Part shown: piece after piece, positions 9,461 through 18,844 of the stretch
How the letters are laid out: every line of letters starts with the position of its first letter
Numbering within the stretch: position 1 is the stretch's first letter
Position numbers and translations under genes: made by a program
The notes under the pieces: model-generated
Told to the model about the DNA's origin: nothing
The model's input: only the letters and a program-made list of their open reading frames with translations
The model's database searches: none
Assembly: GCF_025144725.1 (NCBI RefSeq)
Contig: NZ_JALXKS010000004.1
Coordinates: 1 to 64,000, forward strand
DNA: 64,000 bases
DNA from: Brevibacterium sp. p3-SID960
GTDB taxonomy: Bacteria; Actinomycetota; Actinomycetes; Actinomycetales; Brevibacteriaceae
Direction of reading: 5' to 3'

Positions 9461-9702
9461 GTCCTCAGCCAAGCAGAACGGTGTGCAGCGGGCAAGGGTG
9501 ACGATCGATTTGCGATGCTGCTGCAGAGCGCGCAGAATAAAAGATTGTCGGTGATTTCACACTTCGACCCTCTTGTGCTGCCCTGTCTCATATGTGAGTC
9601 TTGGTGACATAGCGACCACTTGCTGTCGCCAGCCTGCTGTGTGCCGATCTGGGCCCACCAACTCCCCGGGCTCCGGCGACCTCCGCTCCAGGAAAGGACA
9701 CC

Positions 9703-9951
9703 ATGGATTGGCGCCATCGCGCGGCTTGCCTCAATGAGGATCCCGAACTCTTCTTCCCCATCGGCAACACCGGCCCTGCGCTTCTGCAGATCGAAGAGGC
9801 CAAAAGTGTCTGCCGCCGCTGCGAAGTCGCCGAGATCTGCCTGCAATGGGCACTCGAATCCGGTCAGGACGCCGGAGTCTGGGGCGGCATGAGCGAAGAT
9901 GAGCGCCGCGCCCTCAAGCGCCGCGCTGCGCGCGCCCGCCGCGCCGGCTGA
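9703..9951 (+). CDS. whiB1: WhiB1-type iron-sulfur transcriptional regulator
   Basis: The 82-residue protein is a WhiB regulator. The four cluster cysteines are at C9, C37, C40 and C46, followed by the GVWGG turn and a basic arginine-rich C-terminus for DNA contact. Spacing and flanking residues (MDWRH start, PELFFP, QDAGVWGGMSEDERRALKRR) match M. tuberculosis WhiB1 closely. In other actinobacteria WhiB1 binds a 4Fe-4S cluster and the sigma factor and responds to nitric oxide. The ribosome binding site is AGGAAAGG just upstream. As in M. tuberculosis (Rv3219-Rv3220c), the next gene is a convergent PdtaS-like sensor kinase. Confidence 0.95.
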   Translation: MDWRHRAACLNEDPELFFPIGNTGPALLQIEEAKSVCRRCEVAEICLQWALESGQDAGVWGGMSEDERRALKRRAARARRAG

Positions 9952-9997
9952 CACGGTCCGCCGGTCAGCGCACCGCCACATCACAGACACCACCGCC

Positions 9998-10025
9998 GCG
10001 CCCGCCGTAGATCACCGGCGGGCGC
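9998..10025 (+). terminator. Hairpin downstream of whiB1
   Basis: A 10-bp GC-only stem (GCGCCCGCCG pairing with CGGCGGGCGC) with an 8-base loop begins 47 bases after the whiB1 stop. It is a plausible terminator for whiB1. Confidence 0.6.
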
Positions 10026-10050
10026 TGCGGCGTGCCCGGGGTGCGCTGTC

Positions 10051-10089
10051 CTGCAGTGCTGTCCTGCAGTGCTGTTCTGCAGTGCAGTT
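10051..10089. repeat. Three tandem 13-bp units between whiB1 and the sensor kinase gene
   Basis: The unit CTGCAGTGCTGTC is repeated at 10051, 10064 and 10077, with the last copy changed at three or four bases and a partial copy before the first. It lies in the gap at the 3' ends of two convergent genes. Confidence 0.85.
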
Positions 10090-10099
10090 CTGTCGCGCT

Positions 10100-11605
10100 T
10101 CAGCGGTCGCGGCCGAGCGGCACGTCGATGATGACTTCGGTGCCGCCTCCTTCGCGCGCCTGCCAGGTGATCTCCCCGCCCAGGTCGGTGGAGACGAGTG
10201 TGGTGACGATCTGGGTGCCGAGTCCGCTGCCGGGGCCGTGATTTGCCGGCAGACCGACGCCGTCATCGGCGATGGTGACACGCAGCCGATCGCCGACGCG
10301 TTCGGGTTCGACCCACACGGTGGCCTGCAGACGCTCATCGGTCTCGGGCTTCTTGAGATCGAGCGGGAAGCCGTGCTCGACGGCATTGGTGACAAGTTCG
10401 GTGAGCGCCAGTGCCAGGGACGTCGCATCGACTGAGGAGATCTTGCCGAAGCTGCCGGTGCGCTGCAGGGTGATCTCGACGTGCGGGCTGGCGAGCTCGG
10501 GAGTGAGCTTGAGGCCCTTGTCGACGATCTCATCGAAGTCGACCTCGCTGTCGAGGCCCTGGCTGAGCACATCGTGGACGACGGCGATGATCGCCACCCG
10601 GCGCGTCGCCTCCTCCAGGGCGCCCTTCGCCTCGGCCGATGAGATGCGGCGGGTCTGCAGGCGCAGGAGTGCCGCAACCGTCTGCAGGTTGTTCTTCACC
10701 CGGTGGTGCATCTCACGGATCATCGCATCACGGCTGAGCAGCTGCCGGTCCCGCCGGCGGATCTCGGACACATCGCGCAGCAGGATCGCCGCCCCGATCC
10801 GGTTGCCGGCACGGGTGAACGGGATTGCGCGCAGGGTCACGATGACGCTGCCGGATTCGACTTCGGTGCTCCACGGTGCGCGACCGGTCAGCACGACCGG
10901 CAGAGTCTCGTCGACCGGCCGGAGCTGCTCGACGAGACCGGCAACGACCTCGTTGAGGTAGCGGCCCTCCAGCTCGTCGTCGTGGCCCAGGCGGTGGAGC
11001 ACGGAGATGCCATTGGGTGAGGCATAGCGCACCCGCCCCTCGCGGTTGAGCACGACGATCCCGTCGCCGACGCGGGAGTCGCCGTGGTGGCCGGCGGCAT
11101 CGTCGTCGAGGCTGGGGTAGTCGCCCTCGGCGATCATCGTCAGCAGCATCGAGGCGCATGCCCGGTAGTTGCGCTCCAGCCGCGAGGACGCGCTGCGGCG
11201 CAGCTCCTCGGTGTGCCGGGTGAGCACGGCGATGATCCGGCCCTGGCGCATGACCGGCACCACCTCGGCACCGGCGATCGGTGCCAGGACGTCATTCAGC
11301 TCGTCCTCGCCAGGGGCGATGATGATCTCCTGGCTCGCCCACGCCCGGTGCATCAGCTCCGTTTCGATGCCGACGCTGATGAGCCCGACGACGTCCTCGG
11401 GGTAGGCTGTCGCGCCGGTTGTCGGGCGGCAGTGAGCTGCCACCCGGAACCGGCCCGGTGCCTCGGTGGCGGGAACCCACAGCAGCAGGTCGGCGAACGA
11501 CAGGTCAGCCAGCAGCTGCCAGTCGCCGACGAGGGTGCGTAGCCACTCAAGATCCCGCTTGTCGGTGAAGTCCTCGGTGGCGTCGATGTCGCTGTGCGGG
11601 TGCAT
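10100..11605 (-). CDS. pdtaS: PdtaS-like sensor histidine kinase (GAF-PAS-HisKA_2)
   Basis: The 501-residue soluble kinase has an N-terminal GAF-like sensor (about residues 15-160), a PAS domain (about 180-285), a HisKA_2 phosphoacceptor helix with HHRVKNN near residue 300, and a C-terminal HATPase with DDGVGLP and GLGTQI. No membrane helix is seen, so it is cytosolic. The layout matches M. tuberculosis PdtaS (Rv3220c), which works with the antiterminator-type regulator PdtaR; no response regulator lies in this window. The start has GGGGAG upstream. The glutamate dehydrogenase gene ends only 17 bp before it on the same strand, so the kinase may be read from that transcript. Confidence 0.9.
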   Translation of the reverse strand: MHPHSDIDATEDFTDKRDLEWLRTLVGDWQLLADLSFADLLLWVPATEAPGRFRVAAHCRPTTGATAYPEDVVGLISVGIETELMHRAWASQEIIIAPGEDELNDVLAPIAGAEVVPVMRQGRIIAVLTRHTEELRRSASSRLERNYRACASMLLTMIAEGDYPSLDDDAAGHHGDSRVGDGIVVLNREGRVRYASPNGISVLHRLGHDDELEGRYLNEVVAGLVEQLRPVDETLPVVLTGRAPWSTEVESGSVIVTLRAIPFTRAGNRIGAAILLRDVSEIRRRDRQLLSRDAMIREMHHRVKNNLQTVAALLRLQTRRISSAEAKGALEEATRRVAIIAVVHDVLSQGLDSEVDFDEIVDKGLKLTPELASPHVEITLQRTGSFGKISSVDATSLALALTELVTNAVEHGFPLDLKKPETDERLQATVWVEPERVGDRLRVTIADDGVGLPANHGPGSGLGTQIVTTLVSTDLGGEITWQAREGGGTEVIIDVPLGRDR

Positions 11606-11622
11606 CGTCTACTCCCCGGGTC

Positions 11623-14600
11623 TCAGCTCTCCTCCGACTGCCAGACGGTCGAGCGGACGATGCCGCGCATCATGCGCAGCAGCACCGACAGCGGCGTCTG
11701 GGTGACGGTGTCGAGCTGACGGATCTCATCGATCGTCGCGAGCACCTGGCTCAGCGCTGCCTCGTTTTTCTCACGCCATTGGGCGATGCGGCGCTGGGCG
11801 CGCTCCGACGGTGTTGCACCTTCCGCCTCAGTTGCCGAGAGCACGGTGAGCACAACGGCGAAGACAGCCTGGTAGTAGTCATCGCGCATCGCCCCACGGG
11901 CCAGCGCCGACCAGCGGTCGGAGCGGTCGAGTGCGCCGATGAGCTGGAGCAGCTCAGCACCGGAGAGCAGGTCGGTGACCTGGTAGTACACCTCGGCGAC
12001 GTCCTCGCCGTGGATGCTGAGCCGGTTGGCGATCTGTGCGACGTCAAGCAGGGCGAACTCGTCGAGCAGCGCTGCCGCCCGGTAGGCGACCGCCTCCGGC
12101 ACGCCTTCGGCGATGAAGGACTGGGCGTTGGACTCCAGCTCCCGAGCATCGGTGCCTTCGAGCAGCTGCGGGACCCGCGGGCGCAGCTGGTCGAGGATCG
12201 AACCATAGCGTTCGATGCCCGAGGGCACGTCGAGGTGCGTCGGCGCCTGGTGGACCAGCCACCGGGAGGCGCGGTCGAGCAGCCGCACGTAGCCGTGCTG
12301 CAGCCTGACCTGGACGCTCGAGTCGACGACGTTGTCGAGCGCGCAGATGTCGTCGAAGTGGCTGTCGAGGTCGAAGATCTCGCTGACGACGCTGAAGACA
12401 CGGGCGATCTGCGGGATCGTCGCACCGGTCTCCTCCACCATTCGGAAGATGTACGTCAGCCCGCCGCGGTCGACCATCCGGTTGACCAGGCGTGCGGTGG
12501 CGATCTGGCGGCGCAGCGGATGCCCGGCGAAGTGCTCACCGAAGCGCTCGGCGAGACTGGCCGGGAAGTAGGCGAGCAGGTGCTCGTTGATCCACTCCTC
12601 GTCAGGCACATCGCTGTCGAGGATCTCATCGGCGGCGTTCATCTTGACGTAGGCCAGCAGCACGGCCAGTTCAGGCGAAGTCAGACCGCCTCCCGTCGAC
12701 GTGCGGCTGGCCAGCTGCTTGGTCGTCGGCAGGAACTCGACGGCCCGGTCGAGGTCGGCGTTCCTCTCCAGGTAGCGCATGAGGCGCCGGTGGGTGCCGG
12801 ACATCACGTCGGCGCCGTCGCGGGCCTCGCCGAGCAGGACGTTCTGACTGTAGTTGTTCGCCAGCACCTTGTCGGCGACCTCGTCGGTCATCGACAGCAG
12901 CACGTCGACGCGCTCATCGGAGCTGAACGCCCCGTTCTTGATGAGGGTGTCGAGCAGCAGTTTGATGTTGACTTCCTGGTCAGAGGAGTCGACCCCGGCG
13001 GAGTTGTCGACGGCATCGGTGTTGATCTTGACGCCGCCGAGTGCCGCCTCGACGCGGCCGAGCTGGGTGGCGCCGAGGTTGCCGCCCTCACCGACGACGC
13101 GCACGCGCAGGTCGGCGCCGTCGACGCGGATCGCATCGTTGGCCTTGTCGCCGACGTCAACGGCCGTCTCCTGCGAGGATTTGATGTAGGTGCCGATGCC
13201 GCCGTTGTAGAGCAGATCGACCGGTGCGGTCAGGATGCCGCGGATGAGGTCGTTGGGCCGGTACTGGCCAGGGGTCATGCCGAGCCGCTTGGCGGCCTGT
13301 TCGCTCAGCTTCACCGACTTCGACGAGCGGGGGTAGACGCCGCCGCCGGCGGAGATGAGCTCAGGGTCGTAGTCCTGCCAGGAGGAGCGCGGCAGCTCGA
13401 AGAGCCGCCGCCTCTCAGCGAACGACTGGGCCGGATCCGGGTCCGGGTCGATGAAGATGTCGCGGTGGTCGAAGGCGGCGACGAGCCTGATGTGCTCGCT
13501 GCGCTGCATGCCGTTGCCGAACACGTCACCGCTCATGTCGCCGATTCCCACGACGGTGAAGTCGTCGGTGGCGGTGTTGACGCCGAGTTCGCGGAAGTGT
13601 CGTTCGACGGACTTCCAGGCACCGCGCGAGGTGATCGCCATCGCCTTGTGGTCGTAGCCGACCGAGCCGCCGGAGGCGAACGCGTCGCCGAGCCAGAAGC
13701 CGCGGCTGGTGGCGATCCCGTTGGCGACGTCGGAGAACCGGGCAGTGCCCTTGTCAGCGGCGACGACGAGGTAGGAGTCGTCGTCATCGTGGATGACGGT
13801 GCGCTCGGGGTGGACGACGACGTTGCCCTCGGGGGTGTATTCGAGGTTGTCGGTGACATCGAGCAGAGCGTTGATGAACACCTCGTAGGCGGCCTGTCCG
13901 GCCGCCTGCCACGCATCGCGGTCCTGTGCCGGGTCCGGCAGCTGCTTGGGCACGAATCCGCCCTTGGCGCCGGTGGGCACGATCAGCGCGTTCTTCACCA
14001 TCTGCGCCTTGACGAGGCCGAGCACCTCGGTGCGGAAGTCATCGCGGCGATCCGACCAGCGCAGGCCGCCGCGGGCGACCTTGCCGAAGCGCAGGTGCAC
14101 GCCTTCGACCTCGGGTGAGTAGACCCACATCTCATAGGCCGGCTTCGGCTTGGGCACGAAGTCGAGCTGCGGGGGCAGGATCTTGAACACCGCCGCCCGC
14201 GGCAGCGAGCCGTCTTCGGGCTGGAAGACGTTGGTGCGCACGGTGGCGTCGACGAGCGAGAGCACTGCGCGCAGCACGCGGTCGGCGTCGAGGCTGGTGA
14301 CCTCGGACAGCGCCTGCTCGATGCGGTCGTGGATCTGGGAGATGTGCTCGTCGCGGGTGCCGACGGCCGGGGTGAGATCCGGGTCGAACTTCGCGTGGAA
14401 GTAGCCCAGCAGCAGCGCCGAGAGGCCCGGGTTCGAGGTGAACACGGAGCCGAGGTACTTGTCGGAGTAGGAGAAGCCGGCCTGGCGCAGATAGTGGGTG
14501 AAGGCACGCAGCACAGCGAGATCCTGCCACGGCAGGCCGGCGACGATGAGCCGGTCCATGCTTCCGGTCTCGCGCAGCCCCTTCCAGCCGGCGGCGAAGG

Positions 14601-16509
14601 CCTCTTCGATCCGCTCGAAGTCCTGGGAGGAGATCTCGTCTTCGAACTCGAGACCGAAGTCGTAGATGTAGCGGCTGCTGCCGTCGGGCAGGTCGATCTC
14701 GTAGGGCCGCTCGTCGAGGACGGAGGCGCCGAGGTTCGACAGGAACGGCAGGATCTCCGAGAGCCCGGCCGGGCTGAGCCGGTAGAACGACAGGCGGGCC
14801 TGGTTGCGCGGCACTCCCCTGGGCCGGACCATCTTGACGAGCGGTTCGTCATCGCTGTCGAGCTTTTCGAACAGTGCGATGTCCTCGACGGCGTCTTGCG
14901 GAGTGTTGTATTCGATGTAGGACGGCGGGAACGCCTCGGACCAGGTGCGTGCCCGGTCGAGCTCTGCTGCGGTGTGGCGGGCGTTGTGCGGAGCGAGGTT
15001 CTCCCACACGTCCTCGGACCAGGAGCGCAGCGCGCTGGTGATCTGCTCGGACACGGTGTCCGCGTCGACCTCCGGGAGGCTGATGTTGTGCGGGACCCGG
15101 GCCACGAAGTGCAGCCGGGCGAGCGCCGACTCACTGAGCAGCACATCGAAGTCGACGGTGTCGGCGGCATAGGCCTCGCGCAGCGCCCTCTCCACCCGCA
15201 GGCGCGAGTCGGTGTCGTACAGGTCGCGGGGAACGTAGACGAGCACGGAGACGTAGCGGGCGTAGGGGTCGCGGCGGATGAAGACGCGGGATTCGCGCTT
15301 CTCCTTGAGGTCGAGAACCTGCATGACGACCTCGAAGATCTCCTCGACATCGGCGTGGAAGAGATCATCGCGCGGGTAGGTCTCCAGGATCGAGAGCAGC
15401 TCGTCACCGGAGTGGGTGTCGCGTTCGACACCGGATTCGCGCAGGATCCAGGCGACCTTCTGCCGGATCACCGGGATGTCGAGGACCGAGGCGTTGTACA
15501 TGCCCGAGGTGTAGAGGCCGACGAAGCGGCGCTCGCCGACGACCGTCCCATTCGCGTCGTAGGTCTTGACGCCGAGGTAGTCGAGGTAGCTGCGGCGGAT
15601 GACGTGCGAGCGCGAGTTCGCCTTCGTCAGCACGAGCACGCGCGGCTCTTCGGCGCGGGCGGCGACGTTCTTCGCCAGCTGCGAGGACCGGGGTGGACGC
15701 AGCGAGGAGATGCCCATCGCGGTGCCCTCGATCGGGTGCAGGGAGAGTTCCTCGCCGGTTGTGTCGAGCGAGTACTCACGGTAGCCGAGGAACGCGAACC
15801 GGCCGGAGAGCCAGTCGAGCAGCTCGGCGGATTCGACGGCCTCGTCGGCCAGCTCGGGCCGCGGCGGGGCGCTGCGCAGCTGTTCGGCCAGTTCATGGGC
15901 GCGAGCGCGCATCTGCTCGCGGTCGGCTTCGGCGGCGATGACGTATTCGAGGACGCGGGCGATCTGGGCGCGCAGCTCGTCGAACTGCTCCTCGGGCACC
16001 TGGTCGATCTCCAGGTGGACCCAGGATTCCTTCGCCCGGGTCGTCGACGACATCCCCGGGGTGATGGTCGGCAGCGCCGAGGTCGAGGTGGTGGTCCGGG
16101 ACAGTTCGGCCGAGGGCACGATCTGCAGCTGGTCGCCGGCGCGTTCGGTGACGATGATCGGGTGGCGCACCGCGCGGATGTTGTGTCCGGCGCCGGTGAG
16201 CTCGGAGATGATCGACGACAGCGTGTAGCGAGTGTCGGGCAGCACGATATTGATGACGGTGCGGTTGCCGGCGTAGTCCGCGTCGCTGGCTGAGAGGTTG
16301 GCCAGCGAGACGACCGGGGTGGTGCCGTCGAAGCCACCGGCGACGTCGTAGTGCCGGGCAGCGGAGGCGGCGAGGGCTTTGGGCCCGTAGGTCTCATACT
16401 CGGCGTCGCTGATACGGGGGAAGTACGCGGGGATGAGGTCGGCGGGGGGAATCGATCCCGTCAGGTCTGTCCACGCTTGTGCAATCTCGGTCGAGCGGAC
16501 CTCGGTCAC
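11623..16509 (-). CDS. gdh: NAD-dependent glutamate dehydrogenase, large (about 180 kDa) type
   Basis: The 1628-residue protein is the large NAD-specific glutamate dehydrogenase (GDH_L180 class), which converts glutamate to 2-oxoglutarate and ammonium. Its length is nearly that of M. tuberculosis Rv2476c. The N-terminal 650 residues hold the ACT-like regulatory segments, and the catalytic Rossmann domain is central (GAKGGFVPKQLP, DMSGDVFGNGM and GVNTATDDF are recognisable). A helical C-terminal domain ends the protein. In mycobacteria this enzyme is inhibited by unphosphorylated GarA; no garA gene is in the window. The start is GTG, with GAAGGTGACATA just upstream. Confidence 0.96.
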   Translation of the reverse strand: MTEVRSTEIAQAWTDLTGSIPPADLIPAYFPRISDAEYETYGPKALAASAARHYDVAGGFDGTTPVVSLANLSASDADYAGNRTVINIVLPDTRYTLSSIISELTGAGHNIRAVRHPIIVTERAGDQLQIVPSAELSRTTTSTSALPTITPGMSSTTRAKESWVHLEIDQVPEEQFDELRAQIARVLEYVIAAEADREQMRARAHELAEQLRSAPPRPELADEAVESAELLDWLSGRFAFLGYREYSLDTTGEELSLHPIEGTAMGISSLRPPRSSQLAKNVAARAEEPRVLVLTKANSRSHVIRRSYLDYLGVKTYDANGTVVGERRFVGLYTSGMYNASVLDIPVIRQKVAWILRESGVERDTHSGDELLSILETYPRDDLFHADVEEIFEVVMQVLDLKEKRESRVFIRRDPYARYVSVLVYVPRDLYDTDSRLRVERALREAYAADTVDFDVLLSESALARLHFVARVPHNISLPEVDADTVSEQITSALRSWSEDVWENLAPHNARHTAAELDRARTWSEAFPPSYIEYNTPQDAVEDIALFEKLDSDDEPLVKMVRPRGVPRNQARLSFYRLSPAGLSEILPFLSNLGASVLDERPYEIDLPDGSSRYIYDFGLEFEDEISSQDFERIEEAFAAGWKGLRETGSMDRLIVAGLPWQDLAVLRAFTHYLRQAGFSYSDKYLGSVFTSNPGLSALLLGYFHAKFDPDLTPAVGTRDEHISQIHDRIEQALSEVTSLDADRVLRAVLSLVDATVRTNVFQPEDGSLPRAAVFKILPPQLDFVPKPKPAYEMWVYSPEVEGVHLRFGKVARGGLRWSDRRDDFRTEVLGLVKAQMVKNALIVPTGAKGGFVPKQLPDPAQDRDAWQAAGQAAYEVFINALLDVTDNLEYTPEGNVVVHPERTVIHDDDDSYLVVAADKGTARFSDVANGIATSRGFWLGDAFASGGSVGYDHKAMAITSRGAWKSVERHFRELGVNTATDDFTVVGIGDMSGDVFGNGMQRSEHIRLVAAFDHRDIFIDPDPDPAQSFAERRRLFELPRSSWQDYDPELISAGGGVYPRSSKSVKLSEQAAKRLGMTPGQYRPNDLIRGILTAPVDLLYNGGIGTYIKSSQETAVDVGDKANDAIRVDGADLRVRVVGEGGNLGATQLGRVEAALGGVKINTDAVDNSAGVDSSDQEVNIKLLLDTLIKNGAFSSDERVDVLLSMTDEVADKVLANNYSQNVLLGEARDGADVMSGTHRRLMRYLERNADLDRAVEFLPTTKQLASRTSTGGGLTSPELAVLLAYVKMNAADEILDSDVPDEEWINEHLLAYFPASLAERFGEHFAGHPLRRQIATARLVNRMVDRGGLTYIFRMVEETGATIPQIARVFSVVSEIFDLDSHFDDICALDNVVDSSVQVRLQHGYVRLLDRASRWLVHQAPTHLDVPSGIERYGSILDQLRPRVPQLLEGTDARELESNAQSFIAEGVPEAVAYRAAALLDEFALLDVAQIANRLSIHGEDVAEVYYQVTDLLSGAELLQLIGALDRSDRWSALARGAMRDDYYQAVFAVVLTVLSATEAEGATPSERAQRRIAQWREKNEAALSQVLATIDEIRQLDTVTQTPLSVLLRMMRGIVRSTVWQSEES

Positions 16510-16649
16510 TATGTCACCTTCTCATCGGTCATTACATGAGGCGATCGGCAGCGTCCTCGCTGCCCGCCTCTACCCTAACCGCGAATGGGGCGGTTTTCAT
16601 GCCCGCAGCCGGGTCGGCTCGCCGGTGCCCGACATGGCAGACTGAAACC

Positions 16650-17138
16650 ATGAAGACGATCACCGCACAGCGCCGTTCGACCGCCCCGCTGCACCGCATT
16701 CTCGCTCGCCTGGAGTCACGTGAGATGTGGGAGCATGCCACCGCCGAGGCGACGGTCACCGGTTCGGTCGCCGAGGGTCTGCAGGTGCGCACCTCGGCAC
16801 CGCTGCCGGCTGACGAGGTGCCGGACTCCGCGCGCCGGTTCCTGCCGGACACGGCGCGCATCGAACAGGACTTCTCGCTGCCGGCGACGACTGCCGACGC
16901 ATCGTCTGCGCGGGCCCAGCAGTCGACTGAGGTGCCCGGGGTGCCGATCGCCGTCAGTGCCGTCATCGACTTCACCGCACTCGATCCGGCTGATCTCAGC
17001 GGTTCGGGCACCGAGATCGCGGTGGTCGCCGAAGTGTCCTCATCGATCCCGCTGTTCGGCTCAGCTGTCGAGGCGGCTGTCGCGCCGACCGTCGAGCGGC
17101 TGCTGGGCGAACGCCTCGAGGAGATCACCAACCTCTGA
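16650..17138 (+). CDS. DUF2505 family protein
   Basis: The 162-residue protein resembles the DUF2505 family, a small actinobacterial group related to START/polyketide-cyclase-like folds. The pattern is an N-terminal amphipathic segment, a central beta-rich part ending in GVPIAVSAVIDF, and a C-terminal SSIPLFGSAVEAAVAPTVER helix typical of the family. The function is unknown. The ATG at 16650 was chosen because it starts the family-like sequence; upstream sequence in frame is unlike protein. Its last 26 codons overlap, on the opposite strand, the 3' end of the DUF6912 gene. Confidence 0.8.
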   Translation: MKTITAQRRSTAPLHRILARLESREMWEHATAEATVTGSVAEGLQVRTSAPLPADEVPDSARRFLPDTARIEQDFSLPATTADASSARAQQSTEVPGVPIAVSAVIDFTALDPADLSGSGTEIAVVAEVSSSIPLFGSAVEAAVAPTVERLLGERLEEITNL

Positions 17139-17552
17139 GGAGTCGAACCACAGCAGCGGCGAGGACCGCAGCAGTGCAGCAGCTGCCTCCTGGTCCTCCG
17201 GAAGGCCGGCGACGACCTCGGGATCGTCGATGTGGAAGCTCACGACCCGGCTCGGGTCGACGCTGAGCGGGCCGAAGGCCTCCAGCCCGGCCCCGACGGA
17301 GCGGACCTGAGCGCCGAGTGCCGGGATGTCGCAGGCGATCACGACCCGCGCACCGCCGGTGCGCAGCGCCTCGTCGAGGCACGCCTCGGCGGCTGTCATC
17401 TGTGCGGTGAATTCGGCTTCTTCACCGGCGTCGGAGCGCAGTGCGCGCCCATCGGCATCAGGGGCGAAGGCGAGCACATCGGTGATCGCCGGCCAGGCGG
17501 AGACGAGATGGTGAGAGGTCACAGGGACGTATGCGCGCACATAGGAGCTCAT
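17061..17552 (-). CDS. DUF6912 family protein
   Basis: The 163-residue protein opens with RAYVPVT, and residues 1-140 match the DUF6912 family as I recognise it (a conserved actinobacterial protein with a VVSFHIDDPE segment). No function is known. It overlaps the CpaE-like gene by 4 bp (ATGA), so it is the third gene of a tightly coupled operon starting with the SAF-domain gene. The 3' end is antisense to the DUF2505 gene for 78 bp. Confidence 0.8.
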   Translation of the reverse strand: MSSYVRAYVPVTSHHLVSAWPAITDVLAFAPDADGRALRSDAGEEAEFTAQMTAAEACLDEALRTGGARVVIACDIPALGAQVRSVGAGLEAFGPLSVDPSRVVSFHIDDPEVVAGLPEDQEAAAALLRSSPLLWFDSSEVGDLLEAFAQQPLDGRRDSRLDS

Positions 17553-18844
17553 GTGGTCATTGTCCTCCGGCGCAGCCGCGGAAGCCGAACCCGACGCGCT
17601 GCCGTCGGCTTCGAGCTGCGGTCGCGGCGCCGCAGCTGCGGCTCGGGCAGCCCGGGCAGGGTTGCAGCGAGCTCGCCGAGGGCCCGGCTGAGCGGGCTGC
17701 GCGGTGCATGTTCGGTGATCGCCTGCCCGGCGAGCACCGCGGCATCGACATTCGCCCGGTCATCGGGCAGGTAATGGCAGCCGCCGAGTCCGAGGAACCG
17801 GGACAGTGTCGTGTCGATCGCTGTCTGCGGGTCAGCACCGACAGCTGAGGCGCGCGCCTTGTTCATCACGATCGTGGCGCTGTCGCGCAGCGCTTCTCCC
17901 CGCTCGGTCTCCAACAGCCTCACCAGCCGCTGGATCCCCAGTGGATCGGCCTGGGCGATGAGCAGCGTGTGATCGGCGCGTTCGAGGACCGCCCGTGTGG
18001 CGGCGTGCCTGTCGTAGTGCGGGTCGGCGAACTCGTCATCGGGGTCGACGCGATCGGCGATGTCGACGATGACGGCATCAGCGGTGGCTGCCGCCGCATC
18101 GAGGATGGCGCTCAGCAGCGCCGGACGCACTTCCGGCCAGCGGCTGGCGCGACTGAGACCGGTGACCAGGTGCAGGCGCGGGCTGACCGCCGTCAGGTGC
18201 CGGCTGAACAGCTCCGGTGTGAGGACGCCGCCGGCAGCTCGGCGGCACAGCGCGGCCAGCTGCGGGGCATCGTCGACGATGCCGAGCATGGCCGCCTGTC
18301 CGGCGGTGACGGTGTCGGCGTCGATGAGGATGACGGAGGTGCCGTGGCTGCTGAGCAGATGCGCCAGTCCGGCCGCCACTGTCGATCGGCCCGGGGCTGA
18401 ACCGGTCCCCCACACGGCGATGACGGGGCCGGGTTCGCAGGTCTGCGCAGCCTGCGGCGGTTCGGCAGGCCGCGGCGGGACGGCCAGTGACTGCGCGCAG
18501 TCGCGCACGGCGGCGAGGAACGCCTCGGGCGGGTCCCACGGTGAGACGTGGCTGTGCACGCCCCAGGCGCGGAACTGCTCCTCGTCGTCCCCGAGCCCGA
18601 GCAGGCGGGCGCCGGTGCCGTGCAGCCGGCGGACCACCTCGGCGTCGAGGCCGGGGAACTCGCGGCCGAGCACGACGACAGCACCCATCCCGGCGCTGGC
18701 GGCCGCGAGCAGTTCGACCTCATCGGCCGGCCGGCGCACGATGGTGAAATCGGGTGCATCGCTCAGCCGTGCGGTCACGGTCGGTTCGTGGTCCCGGTCG
18801 ACGGCGACGATGACGCCGATGGGCGCAGGCGGGTGAGCGCTCAT
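17549..18844 (-). CDS. CpaE/MinD-like P-loop ATPase
   Basis: The 431-residue protein has an N-terminal receiver-like region (about residues 1-135) and a MinD/ParA-type ATPase domain (about 145-400), the architecture of CpaE/TadZ and Ssd-like proteins. The P-loop reads GSAPGRSTVA, with Arg where the invariant Lys is expected and no signature lysine of the deviant Walker A. The second Walker motif appears as ILIDADTV. CpaE proteins localise Flp pilus machinery, but no other pilus genes are seen here. It overlaps the SAF gene and the DUF6912 gene by 4 bp each. The arginine-rich C-terminus might contact DNA or lipid. Confidence 0.82.
   Translation of the reverse strand: MSAHPPAPIGVIVAVDRDHEPTVTARLSDAPDFTIVRRPADEVELLAAASAGMGAVVVLGREFPGLDAEVVRRLHGTGARLLGLGDDEEQFRAWGVHSHVSPWDPPEAFLAAVRDCAQSLAVPPRPAEPPQAAQTCEPGPVIAVWGTGSAPGRSTVAAGLAHLLSSHGTSVILIDADTVTAGQAAMLGIVDDAPQLAALCRRAAGGVLTPELFSRHLTAVSPRLHLVTGLSRASRWPEVRPALLSAILDAAAATADAVIVDIADRVDPDDEFADPHYDRHAATRAVLERADHTLLIAQADPLGIQRLVRLLETERGEALRDSATIVMNKARASAVGADPQTAIDTTLSRFLGLGGCHYLPDDRANVDAAVLAGQAITEHAPRSPLSRALGELAATLPGLPEPQLRRRDRSSKPTAARRVRLPRLRRRTMTT

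Noticed and set aside
11779..14118. Long open frame antisense to the glutamate dehydrogenase gene
   Set aside because: It has the acidic, histidine-rich composition that mirrors GC-rich codons of the real gene, no ribosome binding site and no recognisable domains. Similar mirror frames oppose accA3, secA and the AI-2E gene.
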